Source of the DNA: Lamellibrachia columna | Taxonomy: Eukaryota; Annelida; Polychaeta; Sabellida; Siboglinidae | DNA length: 64,000 nt | Reading direction: 5' to 3' | Assembly (NCBI GenBank): GCA_963662155.1 | Contig: OY759261.1 | Span: 71,392,669-71,456,668, forward strand | Shown here: positions 22,901-31,241 of the stretch, one piece after another | Position numbering within the stretch: position 1 is the stretch's first letter | How the letters are laid out: each line of letters begins with the position of its first letter | The notes under the pieces: generated by a model | What the model saw: only the letters and a program-made list of their open reading frames with translations | Database searches by the model: none | What the model was told of the DNA's origin: nothing | Position numbers and translations under genes: made by a program

Positions 22901-23056
22901 CATACGTTATTGATATGCGCTAATGTGGTTCGTAGTAGACGAATTGTCCCGTTAGACCAAATGTCGTAGTAGACGAATTGTCCCGTTAGACCAAATGTCG
23001 TAGTAGACGAATTGTCGCATTAGACCAAATGTCGTTAGACGATAAGTCGTAGACCC
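19908..23056. mobile_element. MULE-2, inserted in the MULE-1 transposase gene
   Basis: Perfect 9-bp target duplication GTCTACAGG at 19899-19907 and 23057-23065. The ends are long inverted repeats of about 120 bases, each made of tandem 33-34-bp units containing CGTCTACTACGACATTTGG. The interior encodes a FLYWCH-MULE transposase on the minus strand. Size 3149 bp. The target duplication falls exactly within MULE-1 codons for P-V-D, so the insertion order is certain. Confidence 0.94.
20406..21829 (-). pseudogene. MULE-2 transposase with FLYWCH domain, two frameshifts
   Basis: Residues 9-60 form a FLYWCH-type zinc finger (LALDGYCY, VYWRCDDRLCRGRA, DHHHAP giving C-x4-C and H-x-H). Next come the RARCQHMPPLP block and the MULE catalytic domain with the first aspartate in YGDGTF. 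A frameshift near 21060 leads to the frame with DFEGACIRAARAVFGDG (second aspartate) and GCFFHLCQANYRQ. A second shift near 20885 leads to TYIGRQRTVMRGPRL and TNSLEGWHRRMGH, carrying the final acidic residue. Gene order and domains are those of a complete MULE transposase of about 470 residues, recently inactivated: only two frameshifts and no lost motifs. Confidence 0.9.
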
Positions 23057-23065
23057 GTCTACAGG

Positions 23066-23287
23066 TGTATCCGTGGTCTGGTCTGATATGAGTTGAGTGA
23101 GTGTACCACGTGATCCAGCAGCACGCTCCTTGAGTGAGGCATTTATATATTTACCTCAGCATCGGTAGTCACAGCTGAATGCCGTGTGGTTGGAGCACTC
23201 CCATCTGACAGTCTTCTTGGCATACTTCCTGGTGTAGGCCTCGTGTACAAGCTTCAAACCACCCTTGTGGTTAGTGGTGATCTCCAT
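23066..23287 (-). pseudogene. MULE-1 transposase N-terminus (FLYWCH relic)
   Basis: A minus-strand ATG at 23287 opens MEITTNHKGGLKLVHEAY, then KKTVRWECSNH, the first half of a FLYWCH finger. The second half is damaged by a deletion and stops near 23160. The end reads RGTLTQLISDQTTDTPVD and runs directly into the MULE-2 target duplication. Across the insertion the reading continues at 19898 with ICAGLDNPETVKRS. Confidence 0.85.
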
Positions 23288-23322
23288 GTTGTAGGTATAT
23301 TATCAACTTTGTATTATAATAT

Positions 23323-23347
23323 CAGAGAGAGAGAGAGAGAGAGAGAG
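23323..23347. repeat. (GA)n microsatellite
   Basis: Twelve to thirteen GA units just upstream of the MULE-1 start codon on the minus strand. Confidence 0.95.
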
Positions 23348-23408
23348 TTATCAGAGAATAATTAATGTTCCAGTTTTCTGGTGCCCTTATATGCAGGTCA
23401 GCTGTGAT

Positions 23409-23678
23409 GTAACTATCAATTAAGGGAAGCCATCTACTACTGTATGGCTTCCCTGTCACATGCAGTCAGGGATGTTCCCCCTTGATCCCCATATAATTAG
23501 TTTGGCTTGTAACTATCAATTAAGGGAAGCCATATATTACTGTATGGCTTCCCTGTCACATACTGTCGGGGATGATCCCCCTTGATCCCTATATAATTAG
23601 TTTGGCTTGTAACTATCAATTAAGGGAAGCCATCTACTACTGTATGGCTTCCCTGTCACATGCTGTGATCCCCCTAAA
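23409..23678. repeat. 100-bp tandem repeat with hairpin core
   Basis: Units start at 23409, 23509 and 23609, an exact 100-base period, 2.7 copies. Each holds AAGGGAAGCCAT, a spacer of about 11 bases and ATGGCTTCCCT, a perfect stem-loop. It lies inside MULE-1 between the coding start and the right end. Confidence 0.95.
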
Positions 23679-24246
23679 GTGTGTTATTGATGGCTTCATT
23701 AAGCAATCAACAGCACTAAAAAGTGTTACTCAAAACCATTCCTTTGAAGTGCAATCAGAAATATATTTACTTTAATTCATAAAATTAATTATTATTTTTA
23801 TAAAAATTCTTATTATTTTTACTATTTCTTAAGAATTTTTTTTAGAGTGGGGTATTGTCCAGAATTCTGATTAGTGAGTGGAGTTTTGTCCGAATGGGGT
23901 TTGTCTTGTGGGGTTTTGTCCAGTGGGGTTTTGTCCGAGTGGGGTTTTGTCCTGGATCCCAGAGGGAGCCACATGCAGCTCCAGTTGGGAGCAAGTGATT
24001 TTAGCACAAGCGGTAAATCACTCCGTGGATGATTGATTAGCCCTAGCAATAGGGAGTGAGAGCGATTGCTCTCCTAAAAAATTATGCCCTGCATAATTTG
24101 TCACGATCATCGGAAAATGTAGGCCGGCACAAATGTTTAAATCTAATAATACTTTAGTGCCAAATAACGTGCGTATAGGGTGGCATTTTTCATCAAATAA
24201 ATATGCATATAGGGACGTTTATTCAGCACTCAAGAGTAAGTCAAAC

Positions 24247-25521
24247 ATTGCACCTGCCATAGAGGCTCCGTTCTTTAGCTTTGACATCAGCTTGACCACA
24301 CAGATTATCATTTATTATATGTCCAAGGTACTTGTAGGACTTGGGTACATTCAGTGTCATTTCACCCAGCATAATATTTGCCACGTGGCCTGATTTCATT
24401 CTGTCAAAAAAACATTACTTGCGATTTTTTACTAGTACTAAACAAAATATCTTTATCACATCCATATGTGTAACTAGTATCTAGAAGCCTTTGCAACCCT
24501 TTGACTGAGGGAGCAAGCAAGATGATGTCATCAGCATACATGAGGTGATTAACAACAGTTTTACCACAACAACAACCAACAGGTAGTTTTGACAGAGACA
24601 CACTGAGGTCATCAACATACACATTAAACAATAGTAGGGATAGCATGCTTACCTGTCTTACACCATTATTAACAGAAAATAAGTTAGAGAGCACTGATTG
24701 CCATCTAACACACAATGACTGGTTGCAATACCACTTATATAATACTTTTATTATTTACTTATGAACACCAAGTTCAAGTAGTTTTGAAAATAGCTTGGTG
24801 TGGTTCATCTAATCAAAAGCTTTGGAAGCATCCAGAAAAGCCACATACATACACGAGCCATAAGTTTTATATAATACCTTATGACCTCTTTCAGGACAAA
24901 ACCACACATTTCTGTACCATGCTTAGGTTTAAAGCCAAATTGGTTAAATGTAGTTTGCAGAAAATTCTCTATACGACTACACAGAATTTGTACAACTTTG
25001 GTGAATTCATTTGATAAGCATATAGGTTGATAGTTATCCTTCTCACTTATAGTTATACTTTTATTTTTATCCTTGATAGTAGGAACAATGACCGATGTAA
25101 CCATGGATCTTGGAACACATCCATGGATTAGGATAGCAGATATTAATATAGACAATAATACTGGCAGCTGCTGACTAGCACATTTCATGTGTTCACTAGT
25201 TATACCATCCAGTCCCAAGAATTTATTATACGATAAGCCATTGATAATTTCTTCAATTTCACTGGAAGTAACAATCATGTTTGGATCAAGAACAGAATGG
25301 TGCCTGCACAAATCAGCATGCAATTCTTTGCAATTGTTTCCATTCACCATATTAAATATGTGGCTGTAGTGCTCTTGCCACACCACACTTATGTTGTCAT
25401 TACACAGAGCATTACCCACAACGTTAGGTAACTTGATTTTACTGTTTAAAGAGTTTTTTAATTTCTCTCCAGAAAGCTCTGTCATTCTTTTCACACATCG
25501 TTTCAGCGATTTTATCAGCAA
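24247..25521 (-). pseudogene. LINE-B reverse transcriptase, fragments
   Basis: The first segment (25521-24805) has LSYNKFLGLDGITSEHMK (the K-x-x-G-x-DGI block), a degraded NYQPICLSNEFTKVV and FNQFGFKPKHGTEMC. After a frameshift, 24715-24404 has VNNGVRQVSMLSLLLFNVYV (degenerate GVRQG-x2-SP-x-LF) and HLMYADDIILLAPS with the catalytic YADD. It continues to about 24247 with NVPKSYKYLGHIINDN. The catalytic aspartates remain, but the frame is broken at least twice. Confidence 0.87.
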
Positions 25522-26023
25522 TGATAGATTTTTTGTTAGTTTTACACACCCTTAGGCCATGTTTAAACCTAGATCTTGACAGCTTCATGATATCGTACAC
25601 CACACTGTGTCTGTGTTTAACCGAGTGCTTCCATAGAAGATAAGCCTCTCTAGCTGCCTTATGCAGTTCTTTCATTTGGTCATTCCAGCCAGGTGTGAAT
25701 GTTCTACCAACGTGTTTATCTTTTACCAGTTTCTCACTGGATTCAGAAAGCACCTTAATGATAGCATCATACAAATTATCAATGTTAGTAATAAGGTTGG
25801 CCTGCAGACAATTTGGGTTTGTACATTTCACACCACTTGGTATAGTAATGCTATTGAACCCATCATTAGTACATCTTTCATAAAGTCTAATTATATTAGT
25901 TGAGAGTTTATCCCAATGTATGCACTTTTTAAAGTCATTTGAGTGGTTCTGGTTTGAGTGGTGCATCAAATGAACATACAACATGATCTCGCCATGAGGT
26001 GGTGTGCCATGCTGAGCTAACAT
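25439..26023 (-). pseudogene. LINE-B endonuclease-RT linker region
   Basis: 194 codons with TPGWNDQMKELHKAAREAY and LLWKHSVKHRH, matching the basic W-N-x-x-x-K-x-x-x-x-A-R-x-A-Y-x-x-W region between the endonuclease and RT of CR1/L2-type LINEs. It overlaps the end of the endonuclease frame at 26017 through a frameshift. Confidence 0.75.
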
Positions 26024-26589
26024 GTATATGTGTCTACAGGAAGAATATCCTTATCCACAATATCGAAGTTGTTATCCTTGCAGAAACTCAGCAAAATTTC
26101 ACCAAACATAGATTGCTTAGAGAGATTAGCATTCAAGTCACCTACAATGGTGATGCATGTACCGTTTATATTTTCGACAACAACATTAAGCTTTGTAAGA
26201 CAGTCACTGTAATCATCCCTGTTGTCAGCGCATTCTTTTGGTAGATATACATTTAACAGAAAATATTCTTTCTTACTGTTGCTTATTTTAATAACACATA
26301 ACCAGTCATATTCACATTCAATAATTGACACATTGGCATCTAAATGTTTCTTCCATATAAAACCAACCCCACCATAAGGGCGACCTGTTATGACACCCAA
26401 TGAAGCACCAAGAAGAGAGACACCATAGCTATAACAGTCAGCATGGGAACTATTCAATAAAACACATTCCTGCTTAGTTATCATAAATTCTTGTAAACAT
26501 GTTATGTCACACTTCAATAATAGTTCATCCATGTATGGTTCAAAAGTCTTGAAACTGTTACAGTTAAAGCTAACAAAGTTGACGGCCAT
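26017..26589 (-). pseudogene. LINE-B endonuclease domain, N-terminal two thirds
   Basis: Begins MAVNFVSFNCNSFK (S-x-N-x-N strand), then LLLKCDITCLQEFM with the catalytic glutamate, GRPYGGVGFIWKK (GGV block), FLLNVYLPKE and TCITIVGDLNANL with the GDLN catalytic motif. This is the EEP-fold endonuclease that nicks the genomic target. The frame fails after VDTYTC before the SDH block. Confidence 0.88.
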
Positions 26590-26599
26590 AATTAGGCTT

Positions 26600-26850
26600 T
26601 CGTGTTAAAGAATTTCCTGAGGTATACACCTGCAGGCTACTTCTCAGGACTGTAAAAATTTGAAACACTGTCACACATGACTTCCACCTTGAAGGAAGCG
26701 TAGCTGTTATACTTTGTCTTCAGTTGTGTGCATTTGGCAGCCTGATTGTGGGTGTCCATGATAAATTGTTCAAGCTCAGACGGTGAGGTGTTAGGATCCA
26801 GTCTGGACACAAACACCGAAACAAATCGTCCAGATTTCACTTTTAAGGAA
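26600..26850 (-). pseudogene. LINE-B ORF1 C-terminal domain
   Basis: VFVSRLDPNTSPSELEQFI, then TQLKTKYNSYASFKVEV and YSPEK, a stop in place of the expected tryptophan, then PAGVYLRKFF. This is the RRM-like C-terminal domain found in the ORF1 of many invertebrate LINEs and just precedes the ORF2 start. The N-terminal part is missing or unrecognised beyond about 26900. Confidence 0.65.
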
Positions 26851-26904
26851 TTTCCTCTTATGTCTGGACATAGATATGTAGAACTAATAAGGGCATTACA
26901 TATA

Positions 26905-27684
26905 TGGTTTGGACTGCAATTAATGAATCCTGTGGTGTTAGTGTTTGTTTTCTGATAACTGCACCAAATTGCTTTGCTTTTCAGTTTTACTTCATACTAG
27001 CAAAAATGCCCGTCCCCAGGACAGGATAACGTAGTTCATACGTAACAGTCATGATAACAATGTTTACCAAACAGGTGATCGCTTTTATGAATATGGCTAG
27101 AAAACAATATCTACATCTTCCTACCTTGTGTCTGCGTCTAATTCATGTTGCCGTTGGAAGTTAACGTTTTACGTAATATAAACCGTCCAGATGGCGCTAC
27201 GTACTCTCAAACGGTTTACGTACCGAAGTGTTCGCCGCGCGCGCGCGTGGTTTCTACGATTGTTGGAAGTTAACGTTTTACTTAGCGCACACTTGATTTA
27301 CCATAAAAACCACTGAGAACCCTTGATATACGGGGTATTAAACAAATAAAGGCATTACATTTCATTCGTGGGGTTGAAGATTAATCCCTGAATGTTTGGC
27401 GCCCGATGTGCAAGCCGTCTAGGAGGAAAACATGAACAAACATACGCTAGCTCGATTATTGTTAGATACTTGGATAGATTCTTTAATAAATAAAAGAAAA
27501 CAGTTTTACTTTATTTCAGTTGAAGTGTACTCAAACTAGTATTTTATTCTAAGCCTGTCTCCGGATTATAATTAACTGACGAATAAGAATATATCCCAAG
27601 AGAAGAGAAATAAATATGATACTGGTAATACTGCAATAAGTAAAAAAAATTATAAATAAAGACATAAGCAAATTATCAACTTAC
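26905..27684. other. no recognised gene
   Basis: Contains a (CG)n run at about 27236-27247 and two copies of TTGGAAGTTAACGTTTTAC (near 27154 and 27264). Nothing codes recognisably. Confidence 0.4.
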
Positions 27685-27741
27685 ATAATCTTGTTTCGTC
27701 TTCTTCTTCTTAGTGAACAATTTCCGGATGAACGCCATTGC
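27685..27741 (-). CDS. phase-0 exon, 57 bp, basic juxtamembrane-like
   Basis: The minus strand has a strong acceptor (pyrimidine-rich, ending CATTTACTTTTAG), 57 bases and a consensus donor (TAT|GTAAGT). Phase 0 gives AMAFIRKLFTKKKKTKQDY: a hydrophobic start, a basic cluster, then a tyrosine, as just inside the membrane in many receptors. It would be the most 5' of the proposed tail exons. It also holds an ATG in fair context, so it could instead be a first coding exon with an alternative promoter. No transmembrane exon was found upstream, which limits confidence. Confidence 0.5.
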
Positions 27742-27759
27742 CTAAAAGTAAATGTAAAA

Positions 27760-28620
27760 GTGAAAGTCAATGTGGATAGAGTTACACAGTCAGAGTAACA
27801 TTGGACAGATTCTACTTGAGTAAATGTACAAGTAATTGGAAGAATATATACTCGAGTAAAATTTACAAGTTTGAAGAAAAATAAATAAAATACTTCATTC
27901 ATGTAATAAAGTAGCTGACATATAATGACATACACATATTAACATGATCAAATGCAAAACAATACAACAAGAAATGAAAACAAATTATGCTGAGAATCAT
28001 TAACAGTACTTATTTAATCACAAACAGGTTTCGATTTGAGCATTGGCTCACTGCAAAGGGTGATGCGTAAATAAGGCCATAAGTCAACCCTGAACAGCAA
28101 TACGCAAGCCGCAATGACTGGAGATGTTGTACGACGAAACGAGTGCGTCGTACATAGCGCGATTGTGTAATTTGGCGAAGACATGCAATTTCGGCAACGA
28201 AAAGGAGAACAATTTGCGCGATCAACTTGTAACGTATAAATGATGCCAGTTTAAATTGTTTTAATTACTTTTTAATAGCTAATGTTTAGTAAGTCATTAA
28301 GAGGTTTAATCGAAGTATTAAGCCTAGATTGGCAACAGAAAAAAGCAGGTTTCGAAAAGTTTATAGTTAAACCAACCAAGTGGATATGGACAAAATCCAT
28401 CTGGTGCCGAAGATTGGTGGTACTGTTTAGACGCATCAGCCCTCCCTTTACATCTGACATTTGCTAAATTGCTCTGACCCGGAGTTCAACGTCCTGGGAA
28501 CCCTGGATTTGGCCCAGCTCCAAGAGTTCAAATGTTTAACTTGCAAAACTGGGCAAGGAAGACTGGCAGACGTCATTGTCCATCGGTTGAGAGGGTGGGT
28601 GGATTTAATAAGTTGACCAA
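27760..28620. other. no recognised gene
   Basis: A plus-strand frame at 28282-28467 (SLRGLIEVLSLDWQQKKAGF) has no family I recognise. The remainder is stop-rich. Confidence 0.35.
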
Positions 28621-28692
28621 TAGTAACGCGTATTGGATATTTTAGCAATCACAGCGCCTCTATTGACGGCGTCTGATTTTGGAAACTGGGAG

Positions 28693-28700
28693 TATAAATA
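28693..28700 (+). promoter_or_regulatory. possible TATA box of an old LTR element
   Basis: TATAAATA within GAGTATAAATACCCCGG, about 0.5 kb upstream of gag-like coding sequence. It could be the promoter of the LTR retroelement that supplied the gag relics. No LTR pair was found. Confidence 0.3.
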
Positions 28701-29185
28701 CCCCGGAGGGTCGAGGGATTGCAAGGGCGGCAAGACTATTTTAAATTCACACTGAGGTGTGTAGTCATGCTGAATTTTAGGCATCCAAATTTTCAGTAAG
28801 GGTGGTTCTGTCGGGCCATACCTGCTTTAGCATTACGTACGCTTCGAAATTACCGGTCAGATTTAACCATGTTTCGTTTTAATCTTCTAGACTTTAAGTG
28901 TCTAAGTAATGTTTACATTCACTACTTTTCTTTACGGTTTACAGTGATATCTGTCTTCACTGTTATTTAATTGTTATTGTGCGTGATTATACTGCTACTA
29001 TGAACGTAGCTAGCCGTCTGATGTACAAGATTAAAATAGCTTCGAACCTGGAGAACAATGCGTTGATTACACTTCTGAGTTCTGTAGTACTCCATGTACT
29101 CATTGGTCGAGTGAGTACAAATTCAGTTATAAATCTCGACCTGGCGAGCGCAAAGAAGACGGACAATTAAAACACATCTACATCT

Positions 29186-30093
29186 GTGAGAAATGTCTCC
29201 TGGACCATTGCGTACAGCCCCGAAGAAGATAAGAGGGGGAGGCGTTTATCTTACAAACTGGTGTATGGATGTCACGATGACAGTCGGCGAGAAAAACTAT
29301 TTTGCAGACAGCGGAGGAAAATTGCCACTGCCCACGAGGCAGCGCGTCAGAACATGAGGGGTAAGACCACAGTTGACCTTCCTGTTTATTGTTTGACACG
29401 AATGTAGGGCGTATTAAATTGCGATATGTGAATTTAAACAATTCATATGATGTGACATAAGTGCAATTGAGCAGGCATATTCACAGGTTTGTTTGTAGAA
29501 GCTATTGGCTGTGAAATGGCGCATTTTTTTGAGAGTTTAACAGGCGGAGGGATTTATGGGAATTTTTCTGCTATGGGCCACGTGGGCGCATGAATACATT
29601 GCTATTTTTGTCAAAATTGATGGGCATCGCACGTCGGGGCGTTTTAAAAGAGCTGGAGGTATGTGATTTTGATAAAACTTGGTCAGCATGTCAATGAGAT
29701 GATGGCAGTTGCTGTGAAAAAGTTTCAGAATTTTTAGTGGTCACGTTTTCTTATAATCAGACAAAACGTTAACATGGCCACCAATGCAATTCTCAACTGT
29801 GGTCTGACTCCATGAACCTGTTCCGAGGACAGCAGCAGACGCACGATTCGGCGACTGTAAAACAAGGTGTGAAGGTCAAGGCCAACAAAAGGGTTTCGCC
29901 GCGGCAGGGCAGCACGGAAGTTCGACGAGTCGTCCCGGTCCATGCCAAGTGCAAGTTCTGTGGCCGAGAACACGCCTTTGATTGGAAACAATGTCCAGCC
30001 TTTTGCAAGAAATGCCACACTTGTGGACGAGATAACCACTTTGTCAAAACGTGTCGAATGCAAGGCAAACGTGAGAGACACAAAAAAAGCTGA
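29186..30093 (+). pseudogene. Gypsy-type gag relic, split by a MITE (copy 1)
   Basis: Before the MITE: LVYGCHDDSRREKLF and AHEAARQNMRG, matching the capsid C-terminal region of Ty3/Gypsy Gag (pattern I-V-Y-G-x-x-D-D...R-E-K-L-L...E-A-A-R-Q-x-M). After the MITE: KCKFCGREHAFDWKQCPAF and CHTCGRDNHFVKTC, a pair of CCHC-type zinc knuckles that bind RNA. The MITE occupies 29361-29808. No pol follows, and the relic ends in HKKS and a stop. The family differs from the intact Gypsy element at 30913-35636. Confidence 0.75.
29361..29808. mobile_element. MITE, copy 1
   Basis: Starts GTAAGACCACAGTTGA and ends with its inverted near-copy TCAACTGTGGTCTGAC. About 450 bp with no coding capacity, inserted within gag codons. 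Confidence 0.75.
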
Positions 30094-30134
30094 CTGAGCG
30101 TGAGTGACAGCGACCGGTGTATACTGTGACAGGA

Positions 30135-30868
30135 GTAAGACCACAGTTGACCTTCCTGTTTATTGTTTGACACGAATGTAGGGCGTATTAAATTGCGATA
30201 TGTGAATTTAAACAATTCATATGATGTGACATAAGTGCAATTGAGCAGGCATATTCACAGGTTTGTTTGTAGAAGCTATTGGCTGTGAAATGGCGCATTT
30301 TTTTGAGAGTTTAACAAGCGGAGGGATTTATGGGAATTTTTCTGCTATGGGCCCCGTGGGCGCATGAATACATTGCTATTTTTGTCAAAATTGATGGGCA
30401 TCGCACGTCGGGGCGTTTTAAAAGAGCTGGAGGTATGTGATTTTGATAAAACTTGGTCAGCATGTCAATGAGATGATGGCAGTTGCTGTGAAAAAGTTTC
30501 AGAATTTTTAGTGGTCACGTTTTCTTATAATCAGACAAAACGTTAACATGGCCACCAATGCAATTCTCAACTGTGGTCTGACTCCATGAACCTGTTCCGA
30601 GGACAGCAGCAGACGCACGATTCGGCGACTGTAAAACAAGGTGTTGAAGGTCAAGGCCAACAAAAGGGTTTCGCCGCGGCAGGGCAGCACGGAAGTTCGA
30701 CGAGTCGTCCCGGTCCATGCCAAGTGCAAGTTCTGTGGCCGAGAACACGCCTTTGATTGGAAACAATGTCCAGCCTTTTGCAAGAAATGCCACACTTGTG
30801 GACGAGATAACCACTTTGTCAAAACGTGTCGAATGCAAGGCAAACGTGAGAGACACAAAAAAAGCTGA
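30135..30868 (+). repeat. tandem copy 2 of MITE plus gag zinc knuckles
   Basis: A near-identical second copy of 29361-30093, offset by 774 bases. The MITE spans 30135-30582 and the zinc-knuckle frame 30583-30868. Differences are few (for example one extra T near 30644), so the tandem duplication is much younger than the loss of the gag gene. Confidence 0.9.
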
Positions 30869-30885
30869 CTGAGCGTGAGTGACAG

Positions 30886-30912
30886 TGGGGAGTGGTGGTC
30901 TAATGGTTAGAG
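30886..30912 (+). mobile_element. tRNA-Asp-like SINE, 5' part
   Basis: Contains a box A (TGGTCTAATGG, 30896-30906) and is preceded by a GACAG target duplication (30881-30885). The rest of the SINE resumes at 35641, because the Gypsy element inserted within its tRNA-like head. Confidence 0.85.
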
Positions 30913-31116
30913 TGTAATAGTACTTGTGGTATGTACTTATCATTAACATTACAACACGGTATTATTGGGATCGATATTCATGAGGTGTATTTCAATAACT
31001 CAAATACATGGTCTGCGTCTCCGTACCCCAGAGTCCGAGGTACTCCTATAGACTAGGGTAACCGACTAAGGTGTATTTGTAGTCGCCAGATGGCGTCACT
31101 ATATGCAGCCGTGACA
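30913..31116 (-). repeat. 3' LTR of Gypsy element
   Basis: 204 bases with TG/CA ends in plus-strand reading, identical by eye to the other LTR at 35433-35636. The flanking AGAG (30909-30912) repeats at 35637-35640 as the target duplication. A purine run (AAGAAGAGGGA on the minus strand, ending at 31117) is the polypurine tract. Confidence 0.96.
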
Positions 31117-31241
31117 TCCCTCTTCTTATAAAACAAGAACATCAGAACAAGAACAACTAAGTGTGGCTTACTACACTAACATAGTTATATAAGCAGCCTT
31201 GCAAACGTAACATACTATCAACGGACAAGATCAAGATAGAG

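Larger units (their letters stand above)
18583..23959. mobile_element. MULE-1, DNA transposon with 9-bp target duplication
   Basis: Flanked by perfect 9-bp direct repeats CAGAGGGAG (18574-18582 and 23960-23968). Both ends carry tandem TGGACAAAACCCC-like words in opposite orientation (18583-18665 and about 23850-23959). The interior encodes a minus-strand MULE transposase split by insertion of MULE-2. About 5.38 kb in all, 2.2 kb without MULE-2. The 9-bp duplication and multi-word inverted ends are typical of Mutator-like elements. Confidence 0.92.
17916..24243. mobile_element. candidate outer transposon that split LINE-B and received MULE-1
   Basis: The left edge carries TACTCTCGAGTGCCAAATAAAC and the right edge its inverted near-copy (TACTCTTGAGTGCTGAATAAAC on the minus strand, ending at 24243 where LINE-B coding resumes). 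Subterminal words such as GTGCCAAATAACAGTATAGG and GGTGGCAAAT repeat three times at 17930-18030 and once near 24160. No transposase or clear target duplication was found, so the class is unknown. Confidence 0.45.
24244..26900 (-). mobile_element. LINE-B body: ORF1 end, endonuclease, RT
   Basis: Minus-strand CR1/L2/Jockey-type LINE. Order 5' to 3': ORF1 C-terminal domain (about 26850-26600), endonuclease from 26589, linker, RT with YADD at 24528-24539, then YKYLGHI and SLYGRCN up to 24245, where the outer transposon interrupts it. The remaining C-terminus lies at 17000-17461. Several frameshifts and nonsense changes make it inactive. Confidence 0.87.

Noticed and set aside
29734..30949. Minus-strand frames of 116-144 codons over the gag relics
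   Set aside because: Antisense of the zinc-knuckle gag frame, duplicated with it. No domain recognised.
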